From Ferribacterium limneticum (GTDB lineage: Bacteria; Pseudomonadota; Gammaproteobacteria; Burkholderiales; Rhodocyclaceae), in assembly GCF_020510585.1 (NCBI RefSeq), contig NZ_CP075190.1, positions 2,106,001 through 2,170,000 on the forward strand: a stretch of 64,000 nucleotides of DNA. Direction: 5' to 3'. This document shows positions 9,676-18,013 of this stretch, piece after piece; within the stretch, counting starts at the first letter, position 1, and every line of letters begins with the position of its first letter. The notes under the pieces are model-generated. The model did no database searches and was not told the DNA's origin. It was given only the letters and a program-made list of their open reading frames with translations. Position numbers and translations under genes: made by a program.

Positions 9676-10872
9676 ATGGTTTTCGAAAATCGGGGCGGCA
9701 TAAAGCCTGGATGGCGGGATAGAGACATGCACAGAGGACGAGACCATGAGCGGGGCGGCTGCCACGGTCGACGGGTGACCGATCGACGGCCCGGTTTTGC
9801 CCGGCATCTCGATCTTCACCTGCTAGATGGGGCGCCACATCGTCTGTCATGGGAAGACCAGAGAGCGCAGTACTGGACGCGCCTGTTGTTCTGCGTACTG
9901 GCCCTGATGTATTTCAACTTTGGCGGCGACGCCCAGGTTCGGTCATGGGCAAGCCTGCCTCTCGTCAATCTGGTCATGACGGTTTATGGCGTCGAGATCC
10001 TGTTTTTCATGTGGCATGCAACGCGAGTACCGCATGCGCCATGGCGCCAGCGACTGACCATGTGGGTGGATATCGGCGCGGCTGCTTTCGCCGCTTTGGC
10101 CGACGCCACGCTCAGTTCCCCCGGCTTCCTGGTTTTTCTGATGGTCATTCTCGGCAACGGCATGCGTTACGGCCTCAGGCTTTTTGGCGAAGCCGTGATC
10201 GGTAGCCTGGGTGCATCAATCCTCATCGTCTGGCTGCGCTTGCCCGATTACCTCGCCATCTTCTCGGTTAGTGCCATCTTTTTCCTGGTCTTTTTTGCCA
10301 TTGTCGTTCTCTATTCGTATTCGCTGACGGCCAAGATCGAACGGGCTCGCCAGAAGCTTTCGCACGAGAGAAATGTTGATGCGCTGACTGGCATGCTTAA
10401 CCGGCGAGCGCTGATTGAGCGGGCTGCCCAGCTTTTCCAGTCGCCGGCGGCGCATGGCGGCAAGATTGTCGTGCTGTTTGCCGATCTCGATGGTTTCAAG
10501 AGCGTGAACGATACGCACGGCCACCATGTCGGCGACAAAGTGCTGGTTGCCGTGGCTGAGCGCATCCTTGAAAACGTTCGCGATATCGACCTGGTGGCGC
10601 GCTATGGCGGTGATGAGTTCCTGCTCGTGCTGCCCAGAACCTCGCGTGAGGGTGGCGAAATCGTCGCTCAGCGGGTGCGTCAGGAAATCAATGACTGGGC
10701 CAGGCAGAATGCCATCGACTTCAATGTTTCGATTGGTGTCGGCAACTATCCGGAACATGGCCGTGATCTGGAGTCTGTCATCGCCTCGGTCGACAAGGCC
10801 ATGTACCGCAGCAAGTCGGAAAACGGGCGGGGCGGCATCCTGCACGCCGAAAGCCTAAGCGTCTCCTCCTGA
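9676..10872 (+). CDS. Membrane-bound diguanylate cyclase (GGDEF)
   Basis: Up to 398 residues. About six hydrophobic segments (residues roughly 68-215) form a membrane sensor module, followed by a GGDEF domain with 'ARYGGDEFLLVLPR' near residue 310. An RxxD inhibitory site (RDID) sits exactly five residues before GGDEF, so product feedback by c-di-GMP is expected. Makes c-di-GMP from GTP. The start is uncertain: ATG 9676 and ATG 9727 are both possible and neither has a strong ribosome-binding site; the first 60 residues look poorly conserved. It stands alone, with no effector gene beside it. Confidence 0.88.
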   Translation: MVFENRGGIKPGWRDRDMHRGRDHERGGCHGRRVTDRRPGFARHLDLHLLDGAPHRLSWEDQRAQYWTRLLFCVLALMYFNFGGDAQVRSWASLPLVNLVMTVYGVEILFFMWHATRVPHAPWRQRLTMWVDIGAAAFAALADATLSSPGFLVFLMVILGNGMRYGLRLFGEAVIGSLGASILIVWLRLPDYLAIFSVSAIFFLVFFAIVVLYSYSLTAKIERARQKLSHERNVDALTGMLNRRALIERAAQLFQSPAAHGGKIVVLFADLDGFKSVNDTHGHHVGDKVLVAVAERILENVRDIDLVARYGGDEFLLVLPRTSREGGEIVAQRVRQEINDWARQNAIDFNVSIGVGNYPEHGRDLESVIASVDKAMYRSKSENGRGGILHAESLSVSS

Positions 10873-10951
10873 GGAGCGGGCATGCTCTCGGCAATCGTCG
10901 CCGCCTCCGTTACACTTGCCGGATTTCCCACGATTCCCTAAGAGTTGATTC

Positions 10952-11350
10952 ATGACCGATCAGGCCAAGACGCCCACGACCTACGAAAAAATCGGTGGCG
11001 AAGCCACTGTTGCCAAGCTGACCGCGCGGTTTTACGAATTGATGGATACAACTTCCCATTTTGCGGAACTGCGGGCCATGCATCCGGCCGATCTTTCAGG
11101 CTCCCGGGATAAACTCTTCATGTTTCTCTCCGGCTGGTTCGGCGGCCCGGATCTTTTCGTCGAGAAATTCGGCCATCCGAAGCTGCGCGCCCGCCACATG
11201 CCCTTTGCCATCGGCACGAAGGAGCGTGATCAGTGGGTCGCCTGCATGGTGCTGGCGATGGAGGATGTTGGTTTGAGCGAGGACGTTCGTAAGGTTCTGC
11301 TCAATAATTTCTTCAACACCGCCGACTTTATGCGTAATAAAGAAGGATAA
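10952..11350 (+). CDS. Group II truncated haemoglobin
   Basis: 132-residue 2-on-2 globin of the trHbO (group II) type. It begins with the 'YEKIGGEATVAKLTARFY' helix pattern, has 'LFMFLSGWFGGPDLFVEKFGHPKLRARHMPF' features (only key parts named: Trp-Phe-Gly-Gly and the proximal His of 'RARHMPF'), and ends with 'VGLSEDVRKVLLNNFF'. Family role: binds O2 or NO in the cytoplasm and is linked to redox or nitrosative stress. It lies between a cyclase gene and typA with separate promoters likely; no regulator site recognised. Confidence 0.93.
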   Translation: MTDQAKTPTTYEKIGGEATVAKLTARFYELMDTTSHFAELRAMHPADLSGSRDKLFMFLSGWFGGPDLFVEKFGHPKLRARHMPFAIGTKERDQWVACMVLAMEDVGLSEDVRKVLLNNFFNTADFMRNKEG

Positions 11351-11420
11351 AAACTCGGCCGGGGATGTTGCGGCGCACCATCGGTGATAGAATCACGCCT
11401 TTGATTTTTCAGGCCTTCCC

Positions 11421-13262
11421 ATGTCCGCTCGTCCGATCCGCAACATCGCCATCATCGCGCACGTTGACCACGGTAAAACCACCCTGGTCGACCAGCTGCT
11501 CCGCCAGTCCGGCACCTTCGCCGCTCACCAACAACTGGTTGAGTGCGTCATGGACTCCAACGACCTGGAAAAAGAGCGTGGCATCACGATTCTTTCCAAG
11601 AATACTGCGGTCGAATATCAGGGCGTACACATCAATATCGTCGATACCCCGGGTCACGCGGACTTCGGTGGTGAAGTCGAGCGCGTGCTGGGCATGGTCG
11701 ATGGCGTGGTGCTGCTGGTCGATGCCGCTGAAGGCCCGATGCCGCAAACCCGTTTCGTTACCAAGAAGGCACTGGCCCTCGGCCTTCGCCCGATCGTGCT
11801 GGTCAACAAGGTTGACCGCGATGGCGCCGATCCTGATCAGGCCGTCAATCTGACCTTCGACCTGTTCGACAAGCTCGGCGCGACCGACGAGCAGCTCGAC
11901 TTCCCGATTGTTTACGCTTCCGGCCTCAATGGCTGGGCTGCCATGGAACTGGATCAGCCGCGCGAAAACATGATTCCGCTGTTCGACACGATTCTTCGTC
12001 ACGTGCCGGCTCCCGATACCGATATCGAAGCCCCGCTGCAACTGCAGATTACCGCTCTCGATTATTCGTCCTACGTCGGTCGTATCGGCGTCGGCAAGAT
12101 CAATCGTGGCAAGGTCAAGACCGGTCAGAACGTGCTGGTCATGTTCGGTACCGAAGAGGAAGCGGCCGAACACGAGCGCACCCCGATCAAGGCCAAGATT
12201 GGCCAGGTGTTCGGCTACAAGGGCCTGAACAAGATTGAACTGGAAGAAGGCCACGCTGGCGACATCGTCCAGATCACCGGTATCGAAGATCTGGTTCTGG
12301 GCTGTACCGTGACCGATCCGGAACAACCGGAATCGCTGCCGCTGCTCAAGATCGACGAGCCGACGCTGTCCATGCAGTTCATGGTCAATACCAGCCCGCT
12401 GGCTGGTACTGAAGGCAAGTTCGTCACCAGTCGCCAGATCCGTGATCGCCTGCACAAAGAACTGCTGACCAATATGGCGCTGCGCGTGCATGACACCGGT
12501 AACGGCGATGTGTTCGACGTGGCTGGCCGTGGCGAATTGCACCTCGGCATCCTGCTCGAAAACATGCGTCGCGAAGGCTATGAACTGGCCGTCGGTCGTC
12601 CGCGCGTCGTCAAGAAGACGATCAACGGTGTCGAGTGCGAACCGTACGAGTTGCTGACCGTCGACGTCGAAGAAGACACCCAGGGTGGCGTCATGGAAAG
12701 CCTCGGTCAACGTCGTGGCGACCTGCAGGATATGGTGCCGGACGGTCGCGGTCGTGTCCGTATCGAATACCGCATCCCGGCCCGCGGCCTGATCGGCTTC
12801 CAGGGCGAGTTCATGAACCTGACCCGCGGTAACGGCCTGATGAGCCACGTTTTCGACGAATACGCTCCGGTCAAGGATGGCTCGGTTGCCGAGCGTCGCA
12901 ATGGTGTGCTGATCTCCCAGGACAATGGCGAAGCCGTTGCCTACGCGCTGTGGAAACTGCAGGATCGTGGCCGCATGTTCGTCGTGCCGGGTGACAAGTT
13001 ATACGAAGGCATGATCATCGGTATCCACAGCCGTGAAAACGACCTGGTCGTGAACCCGATCAAGGGCAAGCAACTGACCAACGTTCGTGCCTCCGGTACC
13101 GACGAAGCTGTTCGCCTGGTGCCGGCCGTCCAGCTCAGCCTGGAAGCCGCTGTCGAGTTCATCGAAGAAGACGAACTGGTCGAACTGACGCCAAAGTCGA
13201 TTCGCATGCGCAAGCGTTACCTGACCGAAATCGAGCGCAAGCGTGCGGTGCGTGGTCTGTAA
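11421..13262 (+). CDS. typA: Ribosome-associated GTPase TypA/BipA
   Basis: 613 residues, the normal length. G1 '[15 protein letters not shown]', switch I '[10 protein letters not shown]', G3 '[16 protein letters not shown]' and G4 'NKVDRDGAD' are all intact. An EF-G-like domain II, domain III, domain V and the BipA-specific C-terminal domain follow ('[16 protein letters not shown]' at the end). It acts on the ribosome in large-subunit assembly and stress adaptation. It is a single transcription unit ending at the strong hairpin at 13,314-13,342. Codon usage is strongly biased, as expected for a translation factor. Confidence 0.97.
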   Translation: MSARPIRNIAIIAHVDHGKTTLVDQLLRQSGTFAAHQQLVECVMDSNDLEKERGITILSKNTAVEYQGVHINIVDTPGHADFGGEVERVLGMVDGVVLLVDAAEGPMPQTRFVTKKALALGLRPIVLVNKVDRDGADPDQAVNLTFDLFDKLGATDEQLDFPIVYASGLNGWAAMELDQPRENMIPLFDTILRHVPAPDTDIEAPLQLQITALDYSSYVGRIGVGKINRGKVKTGQNVLVMFGTEEEAAEHERTPIKAKIGQVFGYKGLNKIELEEGHAGDIVQITGIEDLVLGCTVTDPEQPESLPLLKIDEPTLSMQFMVNTSPLAGTEGKFVTSRQIRDRLHKELLTNMALRVHDTGNGDVFDVAGRGELHLGILLENMRREGYELAVGRPRVVKKTINGVECEPYELLTVDVEEDTQGGVMESLGQRRGDLQDMVPDGRGRVRIEYRIPARGLIGFQGEFMNLTRGNGLMSHVFDEYAPVKDGSVAERRNGVLISQDNGEAVAYALWKLQDRGRMFVVPGDKLYEGMIIGIHSRENDLVVNPIKGKQLTNVRASGTDEAVRLVPAVQLSLEAAVEFIEEDELVELTPKSIRMRKRYLTEIERKRAVRGL

Positions 13263-13271
13263 GGATGTAAC

Positions 13272-13427
13272 ATGAGTTTTTGCCAGCCCTGTCGTTCCTG
13301 GGTCGGGCAACACAAAAAGGCGGCCCGTTGGGTCGCCTTTTTGCTTTTGTTGTCGCTTTTTTTTACGCTGCTTGGCTTGGTTGCAACACCAATCAACGGC
13401 GTCGGCTTCTGCAAGGTTTACCCGTAA
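13272..13427 (+). CDS. Possible 51-aa membrane protein overlapping the typA terminator
   Basis: An open frame of 51 codons starts 9 bases after the typA stop, with an AAGGA-like site at 13,261-13,265. The predicted peptide has a Cys/Arg-rich head (MSFCQPCRSWVGQHKK), one strong hydrophobic helix ('WVAFLLLLSLFFTLLGL') and a short tail. The typA terminator hairpin (13,314-13,342) lies inside it, and the U-rich tract encodes part of the Leu/Phe helix. That may mean the ORF is an accident of terminator sequence. No family recognised. Confidence 0.25.
   Translation: MSFCQPCRSWVGQHKKAARWVAFLLLLSLFFTLLGLVATPINGVGFCKVYP
13314..13342 (+). terminator. Rho-independent terminator of typA
   Basis: A 13-pair stem (AAAAAGGCGGCCC with GGGTCGCCTTTTT, one G-T pair) closes a GTT loop, then a T-rich run (GCTTTTGTTGTCGCTTTTTTTT). 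It is 51 bases downstream of typA. The A-rich left arm means it could also work leftward, but moaA ends well beyond it. Confidence 0.85.
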
Positions 13428-13431
13428 ATCC

Positions 13432-13450
13432 TACGGTCAACCGGAAAAAA
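13432..13450 (+). repeat. Dispersed repeat copy 1 (TACGGTCAACCGGAAAAAA)
   Basis: A 19-base sequence identical to 24,612-24,630 and to the first 18 bases at 34,426-34,443. Here it lies in the gap between typA/its small downstream ORF and the 3' end of moaA. In the same reading frame as the other two copies it would read 'TVNRKK'. Similarity to copy 2 continues weakly for about 20 bases (P..KS pattern). Confidence 0.75.
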
Positions 13451-13465
13451 CGGCCAAACCTGAAA

Positions 13466-14539
13466 TCAGCCGCCGGTCATCGACATGAAGCGAATGACCT
13501 GTGGCGCATCCATCTGTTGGGTAAAGTCGTGCCCGTAGGGCTTGATGCCCATGCTGTCGATAATCGCCTGGCGCAGGGCCGCATCATCATTACTGGCGCG
13601 TAGCGCGGGCAGCAGATTGGCCGCATCGTTCTGGCCGAGACATGGGTAAAGTTCGCCCTTGGCGGTGATCCGCACACGGTTGCAGCTATCGCAGAAATTG
13701 TGGCTGTGCGGAGAGATGAATCCGATGCGTGATTCGCTGCCGGGAATGCGCCAGTAGCGCGCCGGCCCACCGGAATCCTCGGTCGATGGAATCAGCTCGA
13801 AATGGCGCGACAGCATTTCCCGCGTTTCCTCGGACGAAATATACGTATTGCTACGCCCGTGAATCTCGCCCAGCGGCATTTCTTCGATAAACGAAATATC
13901 CAGTTCGTTGTTGATGGCAAAGCTGACCAGATCGACGAACTCGTCATCATTGGTACCGCGCATCATCACGGCATTCAGCTTGGTACGCCGAAATCCGGCT
14001 TGTCGGGCCGCCTCGATACCGCGCAGAACCTTGGTCAGATCGCCGATTCGGGTAATTTTCCGGAAGCGCTCCGGATTCAAGGTGTCGAGACTGATATTGA
14101 TGCGCTTGACGCCGGCAGCTCGCAAAGGGACGGCAAAGCGGTCAAGCTGCGAACCGTTGGTGGTTAGCACCAGATTTTCCAGGCCGGGCAGGGCGCCAAG
14201 GCGCTCGATGAGCCACATGGCATCCTTGCGCACAAGTGGCTCACCACCGGTGATTCGCAACTTGGTGACACCAAGACCAACGAACACCGATGCAACACGC
14301 AAGCACTCCTCAAGACTCATCACTGCCTCGCGTGGCAGAAAAGTCATTTCCTCGGCCATGCAATACGTGCACCGGAAATCGCAACGATCGGTAATGGACA
14401 GGCGAACATAGGAAATCCTCCGCCCGTATTTGTCGAGCAGAGTGCCTTCCTGATACCCCGTTGCCGAAGGATCGATGCGGGGCGTGAAGTCGGCAAGACC
14501 GACGGGTGTCAATTCCTGCCGGAGTGTTTCATTTTGCAT
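13466..14539 (-). CDS. moaA: GTP 3',8-cyclase MoaA
   Basis: 357-residue radical SAM enzyme for the first step of molybdenum cofactor synthesis (GTP to 3',8-cyclo-GTP, then cPMP with MoaC). The N-terminal cluster motif 'CDFRCTYCM' (CxxxCxxC), the 'TGGEPLVRKD' GGEP motif and the C-terminal cluster cysteines 'NFCDSCNRVRIT...CLG' are all present. The C-terminal 'GG' tail, needed for activity in characterised MoaA, is visible as 'MSMTGG'. An N-terminal extension of about 30 residues precedes 'DKYGRRISYVRLSITDRC'. No other moa gene is adjacent. Confidence 0.97.
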   Translation of the reverse strand: MQNETLRQELTPVGLADFTPRIDPSATGYQEGTLLDKYGRRISYVRLSITDRCDFRCTYCMAEEMTFLPREAVMSLEECLRVASVFVGLGVTKLRITGGEPLVRKDAMWLIERLGALPGLENLVLTTNGSQLDRFAVPLRAAGVKRINISLDTLNPERFRKITRIGDLTKVLRGIEAARQAGFRRTKLNAVMMRGTNDDEFVDLVSFAINNELDISFIEEMPLGEIHGRSNTYISSEETREMLSRHFELIPSTEDSGGPARYWRIPGSESRIGFISPHSHNFCDSCNRVRITAKGELYPCLGQNDAANLLPALRASNDDAALRQAIIDSMGIKPYGHDFTQQMDAPQVIRFMSMTGG

Positions 14540-14795
14540 GGCGGATGTTTCATTGATGGCCCACTAGGAGTGAAGCTACTGTCTGGTCGCCGATTATCGA
14601 TTGCTGACCATCCTCAAACAAGTAGAGACATCAAAAATCCAGAAAGTTTCTTCCTTGCTACGAGAAATAGACCCGTTTAGCCAAGAAAAAGCTCACCCAG
14701 AAGCGCCCGTGTGGATGATGCTATCATTACTTATCGCGCCATTAGGCCGTATTGCAATAAAGGCAGGGAGGGGGTGAAAATGTTAAAACAAAACA
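14540..14795. other. Intergenic region upstream of moaA
   Basis: About 256 bases without a credible gene. It must hold the leftward moaA promoter. I see no riboswitch-like (Moco) fold that I could defend, and no repeat. Confidence 0.4.
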
Positions 14796-14824
14796 AAAAG
14801 CCCAACCAAAATGGCTGGGCTTTC
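14796..14824 (-). terminator. Terminator of tRNA-Asn
   Basis: Read leftward: AAAGCCCAGCC, loop ATTTT, GGTTGGGCTTT, followed by a T-rich tract (TTGTTTTGTTTT). One mismatch in the stem. It starts 14 bases after the tRNA 3' end. Confidence 0.8.
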
Positions 14825-14837
14825 TGATGTGTTTTTC

Positions 14838-14913
14838 TGGCTCCCCGACCTGGGCTCGAACCAGGGACCTACGGATTAACAGTCCGGCGCTCTACCAACT
14901 GAGCTATCGAGGA
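14838..14913 (-). tRNA. tRNA-Asn (GTT)
   Basis: 76 bases. The acceptor stem TCCTCGA pairs with TCGGGGA, discriminator G, with encoded CCA. The D-arm 'AGCTCAGTTGGTAGAGC', anticodon loop CTGTTAA (anticodon GTT) and T-arm 'CTGGTTCGAGCCCAG' are all intact. It is followed by its own terminator. Confidence 0.97.
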
Positions 14914-14990
14914 ACAGAGATGCGCATTATAGGAGTAGAATCCCCTCGTGTCAAGCATCTTGTGGTTTTTTAAGAAGAAAAAACAGGGTT

Positions 14991-16679
14991 ATGGATTCCA
15001 ATTTGATTTACGCAAAAACGCCGACTGGCGATGAGGCGGTTCGCCAGAGTACACGTGTCGTTCAGCGCAATCTGCGCATGGTATTAGTGCAAGTCGACGG
15101 GAAAATGAGCGTCGAGGAGTTATCTGCAAAGATTGGCAATCCTCGGCTGGTTCAATCTGCCCTGCGAGAGCTTGAAGATGGTGGTTTTATCGCCCCGACC
15201 ATGGATGCCGTGTCGGTGTGGCAAGAAGGCATGAAGACGGCCAAACAAGAGGCCGCGCAGGAACCAATCCCGCCGATGTCGCAGTTTTCCACTTTTGGCC
15301 CCAAGTCACTGGGGGCTTCTGAGTCGAAAAAGGGTGAGAGCGCAGCTAGTAGCTTTTCTTCGTTTGGCAAGCCGATTCTTCCGTCTCCATCTCCGATCGC
15401 TGAGGCTGCGCAGCCAGCCGTTATCGCTGACATGCGTGAACCGGAGGACCGTCCTTATCGCCCAAGCATGTCAGTTGGACGCAAGGGATTATTGGTGATA
15501 GCTGCGCTTCTGGCCATTCTGCTCGTTGCTGTTATCTTCTACCCCTACGAGCAGTTCAAGCCGGCCCTCGAGGCATCGGCGACGCGAATGCTCAATGCCC
15601 CCGTCAACATAGACCGGGTTGGCGTCACACTTTTCCCAAGCCCATCGTTGAAACTGGTCGGAGTCCATATTGGTGAACCAGAGGATGGAAAAATTACTGA
15701 AGTACGTATTTCTTCACTGCTTTCTCTACTGGGAAGTGCGCCACATCAGGTAGCAAAGGTTGAGGTCTCGGGAGCGACGTTGTCCGCCAACCGCCTTGTG
15801 GCGTTGCCGATGTTCATCGGTCAAGCGGCCGCTAGCCACGAGGTGATCATTAAAAAAATGATGCTCGACCATTTGCAACTGACACTCGGTGACAGCCTCA
15901 CTTTGAATGAGCTTTTTGGCGAGATTGCATTTCGTCAGGATGGATCAATCGAGAAAGCCACCTTCGAAACAGCTGACCGCAGCATGCTCATAAATGCCCA
16001 GGCAGGCAGCCAAGGTTTGGCTCTGAGCCTCGAAGGGCGGGCATGGGCACCGTTTGGAACAGCAGTTTCATTCGCCTCCCTGCAAGCTAAAGGGCTTTTG
16101 CAGAAAAACAAATTATTGATCCAGGACATCGATACTACTTTCCTGGGTGGCATTCTGCGCGGGAACTGGCTTCTCGATTGGAGCAACGGCTTGGCGATGG
16201 CAGGCGATGGCACACTAAGCAGACTTGATACTCGAAAGGTCAGCGCAGCTTTCGCCCCGTCTTTGAAAATTGATGGCGATATGAGCGGAACAATGCGCTT
16301 ACGCTCCAGCGGAGGCGACTGGGAGAGTCTGTGGGGAAATCTTGAAACAGTATTGAGTACAGAAATCACCCGCGGTGCCTTCCATGGCGTAGACCTCGGT
16401 GAGGCGGTTCGCCGCAGCGGTGTCTCAGAGGTGCGAGCGGGGTCGACAAAATTCGATCGACTGCGCTCTACGATCAACATCACCCCCAAACAGGTCGTTG
16501 GTCGTGAGGTCCGAATGGATGCGGGGATGGTGACTGCGGTTGGTCAGTTTAATTCCACGATCAACGGACAGGTCGAGGGCAATATGGCCGTCACAATGCA
16601 AACATCGGTGTCGAGCCAGAACGCATCGGTTCGTATTTATGGCGTCTTGCCCGACCTGAGCGCAACTACCCGAAAATAA
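14991..16679 (+). CDS. AsmA-like protein with cytoplasmic N-terminal domain
   Basis: 562 residues. Residues 1-75 form a small helical, wing-like domain ('TRVVQRNLRMVLVQVDGKMSVEELSAK', only parts quoted) reminiscent of helix-turn-helix or protein-docking modules. A Ser/Pro-rich linker follows, then one membrane helix ('GLLVIAALLAILLVAVIFY', about 164-182). A large periplasmic AsmA/DUF748-like region begins 'MLNAPVNIDRVGVTLFPSP' and continues to the end. AsmA-like proteins are linked to lipid transport or outer-membrane assembly. The joined N-terminal domain is unusual. It lies alone between tRNA-Asn and a convergent aminotransferase gene, with a shared terminator. Confidence 0.7.
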   Translation: MDSNLIYAKTPTGDEAVRQSTRVVQRNLRMVLVQVDGKMSVEELSAKIGNPRLVQSALRELEDGGFIAPTMDAVSVWQEGMKTAKQEAAQEPIPPMSQFSTFGPKSLGASESKKGESAASSFSSFGKPILPSPSPIAEAAQPAVIADMREPEDRPYRPSMSVGRKGLLVIAALLAILLVAVIFYPYEQFKPALEASATRMLNAPVNIDRVGVTLFPSPSLKLVGVHIGEPEDGKITEVRISSLLSLLGSAPHQVAKVEVSGATLSANRLVALPMFIGQAAASHEVIIKKMMLDHLQLTLGDSLTLNELFGEIAFRQDGSIEKATFETADRSMLINAQAGSQGLALSLEGRAWAPFGTAVSFASLQAKGLLQKNKLLIQDIDTTFLGGILRGNWLLDWSNGLAMAGDGTLSRLDTRKVSAAFAPSLKIDGDMSGTMRLRSSGGDWESLWGNLETVLSTEITRGAFHGVDLGEAVRRSGVSEVRAGSTKFDRLRSTINITPKQVVGREVRMDAGMVTAVGQFNSTINGQVEGNMAVTMQTSVSSQNASVRIYGVLPDLSATTRK

Positions 16680-16680
16680 A

Positions 16681-16709
16681 AAAGGCGGAACCGAAGCTCC
16701 GCCCTTTTT
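16681..16709. terminator. Bidirectional terminator
   Basis: The stem GGCGGA / TCCGCC with loop ACCGAAGC is flanked by A-rich and T-rich runs on both sides. It lies between the convergent AsmA-like and aminotransferase genes and suits both. Confidence 0.8.
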
Positions 16710-16728
16710 GCATTGGATACCTGCTCGA

Positions 16729-17937
16729 TCAGGCCTTGGTGACTGCCGCAATCGCTTTCGCCACGTAATCCAGATTCTTGGTATTCAGTGCAGCCAGGCA
16801 AATACGGCCGGTCGACACGGCATAGATACCGAACTCGTCGCGCATAAGATCAACCTGCGCAGCGCTCAGGCCGGTGTAGGAGAACATGCCGCGCTGCTGG
16901 GCGACAAAGGAGAAGTCCTGAGCCACACCTTGAGCCTTGATGGCATCAACCAGGCCGGTACGCATGGCACGGATGCGGTCGCGCATGCCGGCGAGTTCTG
17001 TTTCCCACATCTGGCGCAACTCTGCCGAGGCCAGCACGCCAGCCACCAAGGCACCACCGTGGGTGGGCGGATTGGAATAGTTGGTGCGGATGACACGCTT
17101 GACTTGCGACATGACGCGCGCCGACTCTTCCTTGCCGGACGTGACGATGGACAACGCACCGACGCGTTCGCCGTACAGCGAAAAATTCTTGGAAAATGAA
17201 CTGGAAGCGAAGAACTGTAGGCCAGAAGCCGAGAAGGCACGGACAGCTACCGCATCGGCATCGATACCGTCGGCAAAGCCCTGATAGGCCATGTCCAGGA
17301 AGGGCACCAGGCCGCGATCCTGGCAGATGGCGACGATTTCGCCCCACTGGGCATCCGACAAATCGGCGCCGGTCGGGTTATGGCAGCAAGCGTGCAGCAG
17401 AATGATCGAGCCGGCAGGCAGTCCGTTTAGACAAGCCTTCATGCCGGCGAAATTGACGCCACGCGTCGCTGCATCGTAATACGGATAGTTTTCAACGACA
17501 AAACCAGCTGACTCGAACAGGGCGCGGTGATTTTCCCAGGAAGGGTCGCTAATATAGACCTTGGCATCCGGGTTCAAACGCTTCAGGTAGTCGGCACCGA
17601 TCTTCAACGCACCGGTACCACCCAGCGCTTGCGCGGTGATAACCTGACCGTTGGCGATCAGGGCGGAATCCTTGCCCAGCAACAAATTTTGAACTGCCTG
17701 ATTGTAGGCCGGGGAGCCTTCGATGGGCTGATAACCACGCGGCAGGGCAGCTTTCACGCGAGCATCTTCTGCGGCCTTGACGGCAGCCAGCAACGGAATC
17801 TTTCCGTTGTCGTCGAAATACACGCCAACGCCGAGATTGACCTTGGTGGTACGCGCATCGGCGTTGAAAGCTTCGTTCAGGCCGAGGATAGGATCGCGCG
17901 GGGCCATTTCCACCGCTGCGAAGATCGAAGAGGACAT
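16729..17937 (-). CDS. Aromatic amino acid / aspartate aminotransferase
   Basis: 402-residue class I PLP aminotransferase of the AspC/TyrB type. The PLP-binding lysine lies in 'FASSSFSKNFSLYGERVG'. Also visible are 'LLHACCHNPTGADLSDAQW' (substrate and cofactor contact Asn-Pro-Thr-Gly) and 'RTNYSNPPTHG'. It catalyses reversible amino transfer between Asp or aromatic amino acids and 2-oxoglutarate. Start MSSSIFAAVEMAPRDPILG at 17,937 fits the family; the longer frame overlaps the divergent uvrB promoter area. tyrB and aspC cannot be told apart from sequence alone. Confidence 0.93.
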   Translation of the reverse strand: MSSSIFAAVEMAPRDPILGLNEAFNADARTTKVNLGVGVYFDDNGKIPLLAAVKAAEDARVKAALPRGYQPIEGSPAYNQAVQNLLLGKDSALIANGQVITAQALGGTGALKIGADYLKRLNPDAKVYISDPSWENHRALFESAGFVVENYPYYDAATRGVNFAGMKACLNGLPAGSIILLHACCHNPTGADLSDAQWGEIVAICQDRGLVPFLDMAYQGFADGIDADAVAVRAFSASGLQFFASSSFSKNFSLYGERVGALSIVTSGKEESARVMSQVKRVIRTNYSNPPTHGGALVAGVLASAELRQMWETELAGMRDRIRAMRTGLVDAIKAQGVAQDFSFVAQQRGMFSYTGLSAAQVDLMRDEFGIYAVSTGRICLAALNTKNLDYVAKAIAAVTKA

Positions 17938-18013
17938 AGGAACTCCGTGAAATAATACAAACAATGTCCGCGCAGCCGATTTGCTACGCGACGAAAAACC
18001 GAAGAATTTTAGC

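Noticed and set aside
9571..9850. Minus-strand frames upstream of the diguanylate cyclase
   Set aside because: No ribosome-binding site or family features; they overlap the start region of the cyclase.
11409..12848. 479-codon open frame antisense to typA
   Set aside because: Perfect shadow of a codon-biased essential gene; the product has no recognisable motif.
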